Assembly: GCA_003255025.1 (NCBI GenBank)
Contig: QANY01000230.1
Location: 111,787 to 175,786, forward strand
DNA length: 64,000 nucleotides
Source of the DNA: Datisca glomerata
Lineage: Eukaryota > Streptophyta > Magnoliopsida > Cucurbitales > Datiscaceae
Reading direction: 5' to 3'
Made by a program: the position numbers and the translations under genes. This document shows, piece by piece, positions 12,416 to 24,164 of this stretch (the first letter of the stretch is position 1; the number at the start of each line of letters is the position of its first letter). The notes beneath the pieces were generated by a model. It ran no database searches, was not told where the DNA came from, and saw nothing but the letters and a program-made list of their open reading frames with translations.

Positions 12416-13299
12416 AAATATCACCAATGACAATAATATAAAGTGAAAGGAGGAAAAGAGAAAAAGGAAAAGTTTGTTCTTCTCTTTGTGATCTTTTTTA
12501 CTTCCACAAGCTAATGAGTAATGACACCAATGGACTTTTTCCTTCCTGATCTTTGTCACGTTAGTATGAATAGGTAAAGCGGAAATCCAAAATTAAACCA
12601 TCTTCATGGGGCTAAATTATTAAATGGTTAAATTGGTAACAATAAGATGCCTATATAAATTGATTAGACAGTACTCATACTCACACCTTAAGTTTATGGG
12701 TTTGAGTTATAGTATCGTTAATTTTCATAGAATTTATAATTTTGACAAAAAAATTAAATTACTAAGGTATGTCAATTTTTACATCCCTTAAATCTTGATT
12801 CTCTAAAGTTCATGTAAGTGAATATCACCATAATGATCTCTCTCTTCGGAAGGGGACCAAACCCCTGGCACATAATTTTACGGGACAGTACACATCAAAC
12901 ATATTTGGATCTTGAAAATTCAAAAGAAAAGAAAAAATATAAAAGATTACATTTTCATTATTATAGGTCTTTAGAATATGACAAAAAAAATATGCATGAC
13001 TTCTATTTAGTGTTATATTTAGTTTTATCTCAATCATGAGTGTCCTATAAATATATATATTTCAATATAAATGCCTAAATATGGAAAGTTTGAACTCCTA
13101 AGTTTCTATTTAGGGGGAAGGGTGAATGAGGGGACAAATAGAGCTACTTGTTTACAACCAAAAAGTATCATTGTATGTTTTTCTGAGCACATATTCTTTG
13201 TTAGACAGTTGAATGGATGTCAATACCAATGCATTGCATTCAACCACTAAACTTAAGTCAACTGCGTCTATCTCATTGCATTCTTTGTTAGACAGTTTA
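12416..13299. other. Intergenic, no gene supported
   Basis: AT-rich, with short ORFs on both strands that have no recognisable domain. An 18-bp direct repeat (ATTCTTTGTTAGACAGTT) occurs at 13193-13210 and again at 13280-13297. Confidence 0.4.
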
Positions 13300-13304
13300 A
13301 ATGC

Positions 13305-13492
13305 TGCATAACATTTCAAATGATCACGTAGGTTTGAGGGTTTGCTTCCCCAGGTGGCAAGTTCGAACTAGGGGACGCACGCTACCTCATGGTCACTGTA
13401 GATTTACCCGATCTCTGCAAGACAATAGAGACTTAGTCAGAGAACTACACTCCGGAAACTTTGTGTTAGCAAAAAAAAAAACAGAGAATTAA
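13305..13492 (+). repeat. Possible SINE remnant
   Basis: About 185 bp, GC-richer than its surroundings. It contains a GTTCGAACT box like a tRNA-type pol III B box near 13363 and ends in a short poly-A run (about 13473-13482). The A box is weak. The 63-aa ORF over it has no domain. Tentative call. Confidence 0.3.
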
Positions 13493-15982
13493 AGTGTGCC
13501 TTTAATTTCATGCTTTTGTTTATTTTGTATGGACGGAAAGGAATGAAAGAATTTCTATTGGGAAAATCTCTAAGAATACTAATGTTTATAAGCTTATAAA
13601 TTAATAGTGTTACATATAGATTGTGGAGTTTTAAGAATATCTCTTATTTGAATATAATGGAACTCTTCAATCTAACTAGTTTCTTATAGTAAGTAATTAT
13701 TGTTCGTGAGTTCCATATGTCTATTACCTGTCATTTTTTTCTCTTACGTATTTACTTTGTATAGTGCTTAAATATTTTATAAAATTATATCCGTTATAAC
13801 GGAAGCGTCAATATAACAATAATAAAATGATATCTTAACGTGGTTCAATGCCTACATCCACGATTATCTCATTAATCACCATCGTTATAAACTCAATATT
13901 GACTCAACCACCTAACCATTACATTTAAGTCTAAACTCAACACACACACCACACATACAAAGGAGACCATATGCAACCCACTAGTTTGGGAAACATTTTC
14001 AACACAGGCAAAGTCCTCCGATTAACCTCTCAACATCATGAGGTATCCCCTTTTGGGATAAAACCTTCTCTCACATCATATGGTTACCCTATATCCCTCA
14101 GGGTGGAACCTCCTCATTACGTGAAGCTCTTTTGGGTAGAACTGCATCTCACCATTTGTCCAAACAGAGCCATCAAACCCCAAACCAAAATATATTATTA
14201 GGCTGTAAAAAATCTCAGTCCCTTCATATGAAATTAGGAAACACATTCAAATATTACACAATATACATAATATCTTCTCTTAATAATTAACTATACAAAA
14301 TAAGAAACTGAATCCCAAAGTACTTGACTCATTAAATTTTAACAATACCCATAACGTTTTCACTCAAAAAAATAGTTATACCCACGACCTATGTACTAAA
14401 ACAAAGTCTTAATCACGAAACTTCAAATTTCCATTTGAGTGGCTTAAAGTGGTCGCATTTTGATGCAGAGTTTAGTTGTCCCTATTTGATAGATTACCAT
14501 CAACTTCCTCTTGTATATAAGATTGTATTAATTTCTAAGGCTGTCTGGTTTATGGAAAAGATAGAAATTAAACAAAAAATTCCCAACCATATGATAGCTT
14601 AATTATAAGCCCTAAAAGTTATCTTTGCAATATGATAAATATAAGTTAACTAATTTAAGATGTGAACAAGTTACTTTAAGGCTGTGTGGTTTATGGTAAA
14701 GAGTTTGTGGAAGAGGAACATCATTTAAAATTTAGTTTATGGAAATAGTAGAAACGATAAAAATTTTGTTATTTTTTTAAATAGTATATAAAAATGTGTT
14801 TGATATTTGTAGTTAATATAATTATTTTAGAATAATTCTACAATAAATAAGTTATAAGCTAAGTTTTATTGTGTGATAAAAGATTAATTTTTTAAATAAT
14901 TGACATGTCACATAATCAATTAAAATTTACTCTTTACTTAGTCAATATAAAATTATTCAATTATTTTACTATAACTATTCTAATAACTTATTTAAAACTA
15001 TCTGAAAATAAATTTATTTTCAGATAGTTTTTGTTAAAAAAATAAAATGAAAATGCAATCCATATAATGATCTAAAGAGTGCCTCTTTTAATTTTTTTTT
15101 TGTGTGTAAATAAGATGGGATGGATTGAAGAGGACCATCTAGCAAAGTGATGATGACCTTCTCAAGCATCTTTTGGTTCCAATGTCCAAGAGGATGGAGA
15201 TCTTTCTCCAAACTAGATCTCCATTATTATTTCCACCTTTTCCCACTTTAATCTTCTAATTATACTTTTGTATTTTTTAATTGTGGATAGGTAAAGAACC
15301 TCAATTTTAATGAGGTACTTAAGTTTTGTATTTTTAACAAGCTAATAATAGAATTGTCCGTACTTTTCTATCCTAACTAATAAAATATCTCTTAAAGACG
15401 TATATTTTTAACATGATTTTGATCATATGATCTCACTGACAGATCTAAAATTTCATAACACGAAAAATAATACTCGTAAAGAATTTTAATTAAGAATAGA
15501 CATATTTAATTCAAGTCAAATGGGTTTAATTAACTGATTGGAAAATAAAAAAAAACTAAATTTTGCAAGTAAAATCTAATTAAACAAATAAATAGTGCAA
15601 CACCCTTTATAATTGAAAAAATATTATAGTGAACAAGGAAACACAAAGGTTCCATATATGCAGCAACCCAGCTAGACTGAGGGAGTGGAGCCCAATGAAA
15701 GGGAAGTTAGGTTTGGCGGTTGATCGGTTTTGGAAAAAGAGACAGACTGTGTGAAGGTGACTCAACCAATGCCTAACAGAAAGATGGGGGGAAGAGTTAA
15801 ATTAGACGACAGTGATGGCAACAGCTCTCTACTGCGTATAGACCACGGTTGACCTCACCTCACGTCCAACCCATGACCAGCTTTTAAGCCAAGCATCCTC
15901 TTACTGAAAGCAACCACCAACCTCACCCTCACCCTCACCCTCGTACCTAAACCTTCACCTCCTTCACGTCTCCCCTAATTCA
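13493..15982. other. Intergenic, repeat relics only
   Basis: No gene is supported. Two related segments (GGCTGTCTGGTTTATGG at about 14540 and GGCTGTGTGGTTTATGG at about 14680) resemble ends of a hAT-type MITE. A short inverted repeat (AACTATCTGAAAATAAATTT) lies near 14996-15029. 15880-15960 is rich in CCTCACCCT repeats. Confidence 0.4.
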
Positions 15983-16953
15983 CTAGGAGCTTGTTTGGTA
16001 GTCTATACTGTACAGCATTAAAAATATGACAATATTATTTTAATATTATCTGACGTTTGATAAAAATATGGAATCAGTACTAACTAATACGGCGTGATTC
16101 TTTAGACCCACCCACATGGGATAATTTAGTCCCCTCATTTAGTTGGGACTACACGGGACTAAGAAAAATAAAACTGAATATTCATGGAGACCAACGACCA
16201 CACGAAGCTTCGTTCCTGTCGATGAAGTTTCGCACCTGCCAGTGAAGCTTCGTTCCCGCTGGTGAAGTTTCGTTCTTGTCGGTGAAGCTTTGTTCCTACA
16301 AGAGCAGCATCTCCCTCATTCGTCTCTCTGTTTTTTTCTCTCTCTCTATCTTTTTATTTCAATTTTCTCTTTGTCTTGCCCAATCCTCCCAACCCAACAA
16401 TGGAAACAATCATAGAAGTTGTTTGGATTTCTTGCATTTTTAATTTGGCGGTGATCTCTCCTGCAATTTGGGTTTCTTACATTTTTATCATAAGAGAAAT
16501 TTCGTTTGGCCGTTGGTCTTCGTTTGACTATGTTATTATGCATTTGTTGAGTTTCTTTTCTCTTTTTCTATGTGTTATTGATTGTTTTAATTGTGTTTAC
16601 GTCAATCACTTTTCCACAGAACTTTTTTTAGTATATTAATTATTGTTATAATTGAATGGATTAGTTTAAATTTACTATTATATAGCATGAATAGATAATT
16701 TATTTTATAGTTGAAAATGTAAAATAACATGTTAATGAGTTTTAAATAAACTTTTACGGATCAAATCATGACAAACAGTTTTACAATCTAGTACTATGAT
16801 GTGCCAAATATTGTATAAGTGTTATAGTTTTTTAACTAATACAACATCAAATACTGGATAATATTATTTAATCCAATACAATACAATACTGTACAGTCTG
16901 ACAGATTTAGTACAATATTATCCAATACTATCCTGACTACCAAACGAGCCCTA
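15983..16953. mobile_element. Non-autonomous TIR transposon, possibly PIF/Harbinger-like
   Basis: The left end GGAGCTTGTTTGGTAGTC and the inverse complement of the right end GGGCTCGTTTGGTAGTC match apart from about two changes. Both are flanked by CTA (15983-15985 and 16951-16953), a possible 3-bp target duplication of the TNA type. Subterminal sequence also matches (CTGTACAG near both ends, and repeated ATATTATTTAAT or TATTATTTTAAT). The interior carries a 20-bp tandem repeat and an unassigned 87-aa ORF (16376-16639), but no transposase. hAT-like ancestry is the alternative. Confidence 0.6.
16204..16303 (+). repeat. Five 20-bp tandem repeats inside the TIR element
   Basis: Unit GAAGCTTCGTTCCTGTCGGT, five copies in exact 20-bp register with one to five changes each. 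GC-richer than the rest of the element. Confidence 0.8.
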
Positions 16954-17099
16954 GTTGTCATTATATTTATTTCGTAGAATCTGATATTGTTAATGAGTTA
17001 TCGACTATGTAACAGTGAACAATGATAAATAGATATTTGTTAAATTTTCAACACTAGTATTATAGTCATGTTAAGTTAACAAGTTTCCAATCTGGGTGA

Positions 17100-17340
17100 A
17101 GCAAGTCGACATTGACCCAGAGCCTGGTGTGTGATGAATCATGGATAAAGCGAGTTTGACGGTTATAATTTAAACTAAGACTCGATGTGTGAAATAAGAG
17201 ATTTCAATATTTATAAAACGGATCGATGATTATCCAACTTAGGATTTGATGTGTCAAAAGGGTGATCTCAATCCAAGGAGAATCGGTAGTTTATTATCTA
17301 ATTCAGAATCTTTTGTATAAAGCAAGAGAGTGTGAAGTTA
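17100..17340. repeat. Degenerate repeat of about 62 bp
   Basis: Four loosely matching segments with a core like GACTCGATGTGTGAAATAAG at about 17118, 17178, 17242 and 17306. Non-coding and strongly diverged. The rest of 16954-18200 is AT-rich with no gene seen. Confidence 0.3.
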
Positions 17341-18313
17341 CTTCACATCGTTATAGAAAAGACTGTTAGTCAATTTATAAGTGAGAAGAGTTAATATTAC
17401 TCAACGCTAACTTTACTAAAAAAAATTATAATGATCTAATGATTATATCATGTATATTGCCACGTTATTAGCACCGTGTTGCTGCTTAACAATATAAGAT
17501 TGCTCAACAAGTATTCATGTAGTACATGTGCTTACCACCTACTATTTTTAGCCTTCCACCTAAAAGATCGCTATGATCTTTTGAAACCGTTATGCAATAT
17601 GTTTCCAAAATAATTTAAACATTCTTCTAATAAATAATAATTTTTTATAAAAGACACATTATCTCAATTTATTTCAATTATTTCCCAAAAACTACATTAG
17701 AATAATAAATTAGACAAGATTGGTAACTTTTTTGTCAAAATTAACAATTTAAAAAAAATTAAAAAAAATATGATTGAAACTGACAAACTTGATGTTATTT
17801 AATATGGACGTTATTTATGTTCACTGTTCCTCTCCCCAGAAAAACTACCCAATAAAATAGCATTTAATTTCACCTAATTTAATTCTTTTTTTATTTAAAA
17901 ATATGCAATAATTATTTATTTATTCCCACAGAATGACAGAACCTTCTCCCTCAATTTTCCATTTCTTTCTCACTTTCTCAGGAAAATAAAAAGAAAAAGA
18001 AAAGAAAATTGCATGTGTCATCTCTCTTTTCCAAAGACATTGTTACAAAGTCCTTCAGATCTGTTTATTTATCCAAAAGAGAAAGCTTCTCTCTAAACTC
18101 GGCCATTCTTCTTCTACTCTGACACACTACCATATTCATTCTCTGCGTCAACTCGCTCTCGCACATAATGACTCTGTTCTGCCAATGAGTTACTACCCAT
18201 AGCTTGATTTATTGCATTGCGGAGGTTGGTGGCCGGGATGGTGATTCTGTGTTGGTCGGAGCTCAGGTGAGCTACGGAGTTTCCGGTGAAAGCTGTGGTG
18301 AAGATTGGGGAAA

Positions 18314-19085
18314 ATGTTCAAGTCGGCGAGGTGGAGGAGCGATAAGAACAGGGTCAAGGCGGAGTTCAAATTGCAGTTCCATGCAACTCAGGTTGGTTGA
18401 GATTTGATGCTTTTGAATTCAATGCTTTTCAACTCAGGTTCTGTTTGGTTGCTGAGAAAATTTCATTCTCTTGTTGTGAAATTTTAAGTACTTTAAGGAC
18501 CTGAGTGCCTGAAACTCCGTGAAATTGGAGATAGTTTGACCTTTTACCATGTTAACTCGTGTACATTCATATCATTAGTAATTTTCTCGGAAACCAAACA
18601 GACTAGAAGAATTTGTATCTGATGGGGGATTAAAACAGAGTGGTTAGTAACCTACATTTTGTAATTTCAGGTGTCGAAATTGGGTGTGGATGCATTGACA
18701 CTATCTGTAATCCCGGCGGATACTGCCGGAAAGCCAACTATAAGATTAAACAATGCTCCGGTTCGAGACAGAAGCTGTCGATGGGAAAATCCTGTTTACG
18801 AATCAGTGAAATTCGTCCGGGATCCAAAAACATTGAAGATCAATGACAAAATCTATAAATTCGTCGTCTCAACAGTATGAAATGCCACTGATATGACTGA
18901 TTTTTGATAACTTAATTTTGATTTTGGTATTTAATTTAGTTATTTGTGCGTGTTATGCAGGGATGGGCAAAAGCTGGTGTTCTTGGAGAAGCTTCATTTA
19001 ACTTTGCTGACTATGCTGAATCCACAAAGACTTCTTTTGTCTCTCTTCCCCTTAAGAATTCAACTTCTGATGCAATTCTCCATGT

Positions 19086-19129
<44 letters not shown>

Positions 19130-22100
19130 ACATTGTAGTTAAATTGGCTCATTCTTTTCTTTTTCTTATAGGTTTCTATGCAGAGGCTGCAGGAAAATGC
19201 TTACGAACGGTATCAAATTATGAATTTATTCTTAGTCCTTTCTTGGTCTTTCGGAGTTTAATTTTCTAAATCTGATTGGGGGTTCGATCTTGCAGAGAGA
19301 CCGGATGTGCTGAAGATATAGCTGATCGATCTAAGGATAGTAGTGTGAAGATCTGTTTAAGCAATGCTGACTCAGATGAAGGCATTAGAAGTACTTGTAC
19401 TGATGAAGTAAGGCTTCATTCCCTCCACCTAAAGACTGTATTTACCATTTATTATGTTGTTTCCTTTTCTAGGAAAAATTTCTCTTGCTAATGCAACCGG
19501 TTGACATCGCTTTCATTTCTTCGCTTTGCAGGAAGAGATAACTAATAACACTCCTCCAAATGTTGAACTAAGTGGTAACAGTAGAGCATCTAGTGGATCG
19601 GACATTACATTGTTGAGTACCGAAAGCAGCTCTGGACTTGATACTCCTCGAGAAATTGGCGTGGGAAAAAATTACATAGCTGCTAACTTCTCGTCTCCGA
19701 GGCTGTCAACACCAATCAGCGAAGAGAAACGGCTTCGATGGGAGTGGTCAATTGGTTCTCATCACAGAGTAAGTAGCGATGACTCAGGAGATGACCCCCT
19801 ACCGATAGAAGAGTTTAAAGAACATTCAGAATCTAAGGTTGAAAAGCTAAAGGCCAAGCTTGTTGTCTTGGCTCGGCGGGCGGATGTATCGGAGATGGAA
19901 TTGCAGACGCTTCGAAAGCAAATTGTGAAAGAGAGCAAGAGAGGTCAGGAGCTAGTGAGAGAAATTACCAGCTTGAAAGAGGAGAGAGACTCACTCAAAT
20001 CAGAATGCGAGAAACTCAAGAAGAATCAGATACACATGGATGATGCAAAATTCAAAAACAAGTTGCAGTTTGAAGGCGGGGATCTGCGGGCTCTTCTTGA
20101 TGAAACGAGACAAGAACTGAATTACGAGAAGGATCTGAATGCAAATCTCCGGTTGCAGCTGCAGAAAACGCAAGAATCAAACAGCGAGTTGATTCTCGCG
20201 ATACAAGACCTCGAGGAAATGTTGGAGCAGAAGAGTTCAGAAACATATAGATTGAACGTTGAAGACCTAAAACGTACCACATCGCAGTACGAGGTGGAGG
20301 ATGACGGCGATGAAGAGCAGCTAGCGCTGGAAGAGATCGTTAATGAGCACCGCAATGCAAACGAAACTTACCTGCTGGAGCAGAAGGTTATTGACCTCTG
20401 TGGCGAATTACAGTTATACAGGAAAGATAAAGACGATCTACACATGCAAATCGAACAGCTTGAACTCGACTACGAAATTTTGAAGCAAGAAAACCACGAT
20501 ATCTCGTATAAACTGGAGCAGAGCCAACTGCAAGAACAACTGAAGATGCAATATGAATGCATGTCTCCCTCTGCAACCATGAACGAGCTTGAAATCCATA
20601 TTGAAAGCCTGGAAAAGGAACTTGAGCAACAGTCTAAGGAATTCTCAAATTCTTTGGCTACCGTAAAGGAACTCGAAGCCCACAGCAAGATGTTGGAGGA
20701 AGAACTTGAGAAGCAGACGCAAAGGTTCGAAGGGGATCTTGAAGATCTGACACACGCAAAAGTCGAGCAGGAGCAGAGAGCCATTCGAGCGGAGGAAGCA
20801 TTGAGAATGACAAGGTGGAAAAACGCGCATACAGTGGAGAAGCTTCAGGAAGAATTCAGAAGGCTATCCGTGCAGATGGCTTCAACATTCGATGCCAATG
20901 AAAAGGTGGCTGTGAAAGCACTAGCCGAAGCCAGTGAGCTTCGTTTGCAGAGAAACCAATTAGAAGAAACGCTCCAGAATGCTAAGGAAGAGCTCCAGTC
21001 AGTGAGGGACTACCACGAGGCAAAAGTGACCGAACTGTCAAACCAAATAGATGCGAAAACAAGTGAGATCGAACAATTGTCGTCAGAACTTGACGTCAAG
21101 TCCAAGCAAATCAAGCATCAAAAGAAGCAGGAAGAAGAAATTTCCATTTCATTCTCTCAGGAGATCCTAAAGCTCAAGTCTGAGATTGAAACGCTCACTG
21201 CAGAGAAAAACAATCTTCTAAAGCAAGTAGAACAGGAAGAGAATTTGAAAGAGTTAGAAAAGATGAAGACATTTGTTAAGCAAACCGAAATTCAGTTAGA
21301 CAAGGAAAACAAACTCCTAAGCACAATTGCATTGGCGAAGGAAGAAGCTGAGAAGTCAAAGGAAGAGCTTCAACGAATGACGCGTCTGAATGATGAAAAT
21401 GAGACAACCGTTGAACTCCTACAATCTCAAACCGAAACGCTCAAAGCTCAATGCAATAACTTGAAGAATTTTCTACTCGAGGATGAGATTGAGAAAGAGA
21501 AGCTTAGAAAGCAGGTATTTCAACTAAAGGGTGACCTAAAGAAGAAAGAGGAAGCACTCAGCACTCTCGAGAAGAAGCTCAAGCATGACGGAACTAAAAT
21601 TACTCCAAAACCCATTAAATCTCCTCCAGTTGCTCATAGCACTAAAGAAATTGCGAGCCTGAGAGAGAAAATAAAGCTGCTCGAGGTAACTTCAGTCTCT
21701 AAGTATTACCATTAAACCATATATTTAACTTAATAGGAGAAAACCGAGATGAAAAAGAATAGATATTTTGCTGTGATGAAAAACCGTGCTTAGATTACTG
21801 CGAATATCGGAATTTCACAAGGCACCAAAGATTGAATTGGTTGGTATATAACACGTAGTTGTTTGCTGATAATATTCTTGCAGGGACAGATAAAGGTGAA
21901 GGAAAACGACTTAAAAGCATCAGCTCGTTTATTCCTGGACAAGGAGAAGGATCTTGTTAACAAAATTGAAGAGTTAGAGAACAGCCTGAAAGAACGATCA
22001 CCAGCGACGATCAAGAGGTACGATTCTAACAACGATCACTTTCTGCAAAATGCTCGTTTCCTGTTTCTGTTAAACTAGCAGTTATCTATGATTATGTTCA

Positions 22101-22337
22101 TTCTTTTTTGCTATTCTCCACAGCAATGAAGAAATTTCAGTAAAGAAAGATGTGAATGATGATCAGTTGTTAAATGAACTGGCATTACTGAAGGAACAGA
22201 ACAGATCAATGGAAATTGAATTGAAGGAGATGCAAGAGAGATACTCGGAGATAAGCCTAAAGTTTGCAGAGGTAGAAGGCGAAAGACAGCAGCTCGTAAT
22301 GACTTTACGCAACGTCAAGAACTCCAAGAAGGTTTAA
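18314..22337 (+). CDS. NT-C2 domain coiled-coil protein (myosin heavy chain-like family)
   Basis: Eight exons: 18314-18391, 18671-18874, 18961-19083, 19172-19209, 19296-19407, 19532-21685, 21884-22017, 22124-22337. All introns are GT-AG and the phases join cleanly to 1018 aa. The start is MFKSARWRSDKNRVKAEF, the typical beginning of plant proteins with the EEIG1/EHBP1 N-terminal C2-like domain (PF10358). That domain covers about residues 1-145 and is thought to contact membranes or partner proteins. A Ser-rich linker (about 186-285) follows, then an almost continuous heptad-type coiled coil rich in E, K, L and Q to the end, mostly in the 718-codon exon 6. Known family members are annotated as myosin heavy chain-related, but there is no motor domain here. 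The likely role is a scaffold or tether, inferred only. No frameshift or stop breaks the model, so it looks functional. The 5' UTR lies upstream in CT-rich sequence (about 17990-18313). Confidence 0.93.
19088..19128 (+). repeat. (CT)n microsatellite filling intron 3
   Basis: About 20 uninterrupted CT units begin four bases after the intron 3 donor (GTTACT at 19084). They make up nearly half of an 88-nt intron. Confidence 0.9.
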
Positions 22338-22906
22338 TAATCCTTGCACGATACGGCGAGACCGATACTATCATACGTTTTGTAGAGTAAGCAAGCAGCT
22401 GCATACCAGTACAACCCGGGCTGTGACGGTTCGTTGGAGTGAATAAGCTAGTTTGTACAGTACTTGTAGTTTTTATGTCAGTATAAGTTTTCTTTGTCAT
22501 CTTTTTCCAGGGTTTGTCAAGAAAATATGTGAGGTTTTAGTCATTATATTTATTCTTTCATTGTTTGTTGTTGCAGAAGAGAATAGAAAAAGGCAATTAA
22601 ACTTGCAAATATGTAGGTTTTTTTTTGTGATTGTTATGATTGAAGACAATTTGGTTGTGTTTTCTGCTGATCCATTGCATTTTCTCGGGTTTTGGACATT
22701 TTCTCGGGTTTTAGACACAACTAGTTTATCTTTTTTTTTTATCAAATTTGAAAAATTAATATACTTTCGGAAATATTTCCGGCTTGAAAATCATCTTTTC
22801 TGGAAGACGACTTTAGTCAGACGAATCGTTTTTAGAAGATGAAATAAATGACGAAATAAACGAGAAGGAAATCGTTTTTGGAGAAACTTTATATAACCGA
22901 CCTAGC
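22338..22906 (+). other. 3' UTR and flank of the coiled-coil gene
   Basis: Non-coding sequence after the stop at 22337. T-rich, with no further exon and no clear canonical polyadenylation signal. Overlapping ORFs on both strands have no domain and are not supported as genes. Confidence 0.5.
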
Positions 22907-22978
22907 CTTGAACCTGCAAACTCACAAATTGCTGTATTTGTGATGAGTTTGCAGGTTCAAGCTCACAAATACAGCAAT
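22907..22978. repeat. Two overlapping, mutually exclusive inverted repeats
   Basis: 22907-22928 pairs with 22937-22961 (about 22 bp stem with a 3-nt bulge). 22928-22942 pairs perfectly with 22964-22978 (15 bp). The second stem uses bases from the right arm of the first, so only one can form at a time. About 570 bp after the stop of the coiled-coil gene. Confidence 0.75.
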
Positions 22979-24164
22979 AAGAACCAAACCAATAAAATTC
23001 ACATGACAATATCATCACCACTCTTGCATCTATATGGTCTTTTTACATGTAATTTATTACATTCATAATCTGAATTCGTCCGGCAAAATAATAATAATAA
23101 TAATAATTCTAAGAAAAGTCTATGGTACTGGACGGAGTATTGTTGGTACCTAAAATATGAACAATGTTGTATGGTACCAATAACATATTTGAAGTACTTA
23201 ATACATTTTGTAGTACTCTATTGTGAGTATCTGAAATGTGTTGTGGATTCCTTAATGTTCAGCACATATTAGGTACCATTAATCTTCAGTACATTTTAAT
23301 AGGGAAAAATAGAGAATTAATATAGTTTAAGTTTTTCTTTTATATTTTGTCTTTTTTTTTTAATTTTACAGATATGGCCGGTTTTAAGGAGTGATATTTT
23401 AGTTAGTTAGGATTCTGTATGTTAATTTACTGATATGCCCTTATTATAACTTATTGATTTTTTAGGTTTTATTGTTTTCTTATTTGTTTTCCCGCAACTC
23501 CTCCTTCGCCCCCGTAGATGTCCATTGTCGTAGAATTCGAGCTTTGTTGATTTCAGTTTTTCATCTTCTTCTCCATTCGTTATTTTTGAAATATCTGTAA
23601 CATAAATAATAGTTTTTTTGGTTATATACTCGGCAAGATTATAATAGTTTATACGAAATTGATTTTGGTTTTTACTGGGAGAATATGGTGAATTTAGCTA
23701 CGTTATATGTAGCAGTTTATATGAAATTGATCAACAATCAAAATCAAGTATATTAATCTTCCTTCCTCTTTTTTCTGTAACGGTTTTCTTACGGAATTAT
23801 CTTTCCTATTTTCTATAATCAGTTTGCTAAGGCATTTTTTTTTGGTGGCTGCATGTTCTTTCTTTCTTACTGTATTGCATGTTTTTTCTTTCTTACTGTA
23901 TTGCATGTTCTTTCTTTTTTACTGTTGTTTTGTTGAATCATTTTATGCAACTTTTTTGTCATCCATGTTATATAGTATATAGATATATACTTTATGGTAT
24001 ATAAATACATACTGTGTTAATTTCAAACTGTCGTTATTGAATCATTTTCAGCAGATTTTGTCATCTCAATTTTATAATATATAGTTATATATTTTCTAGT
24101 ATATATTAATATACTATTTTATATATGCCATTTACTTATTTATTGTTATTCTTTTTTAGGTCTA

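Noticed and set aside
13971..14201. 76-aa ORF near 14 kb
   Set aside because: No family resemblance or splice context, so left in the intergenic entry.
16376..16639. 87-aa ORF in the TIR element as a gene
   Set aside because: No domain recognised, and an ORF of similar length exists on the other strand. Composition-driven.
20052..20830. Several minus-strand ORFs under exon 6 of the coiled-coil gene
   Set aside because: Shadows of a strongly biased coding exon on the opposite strand.
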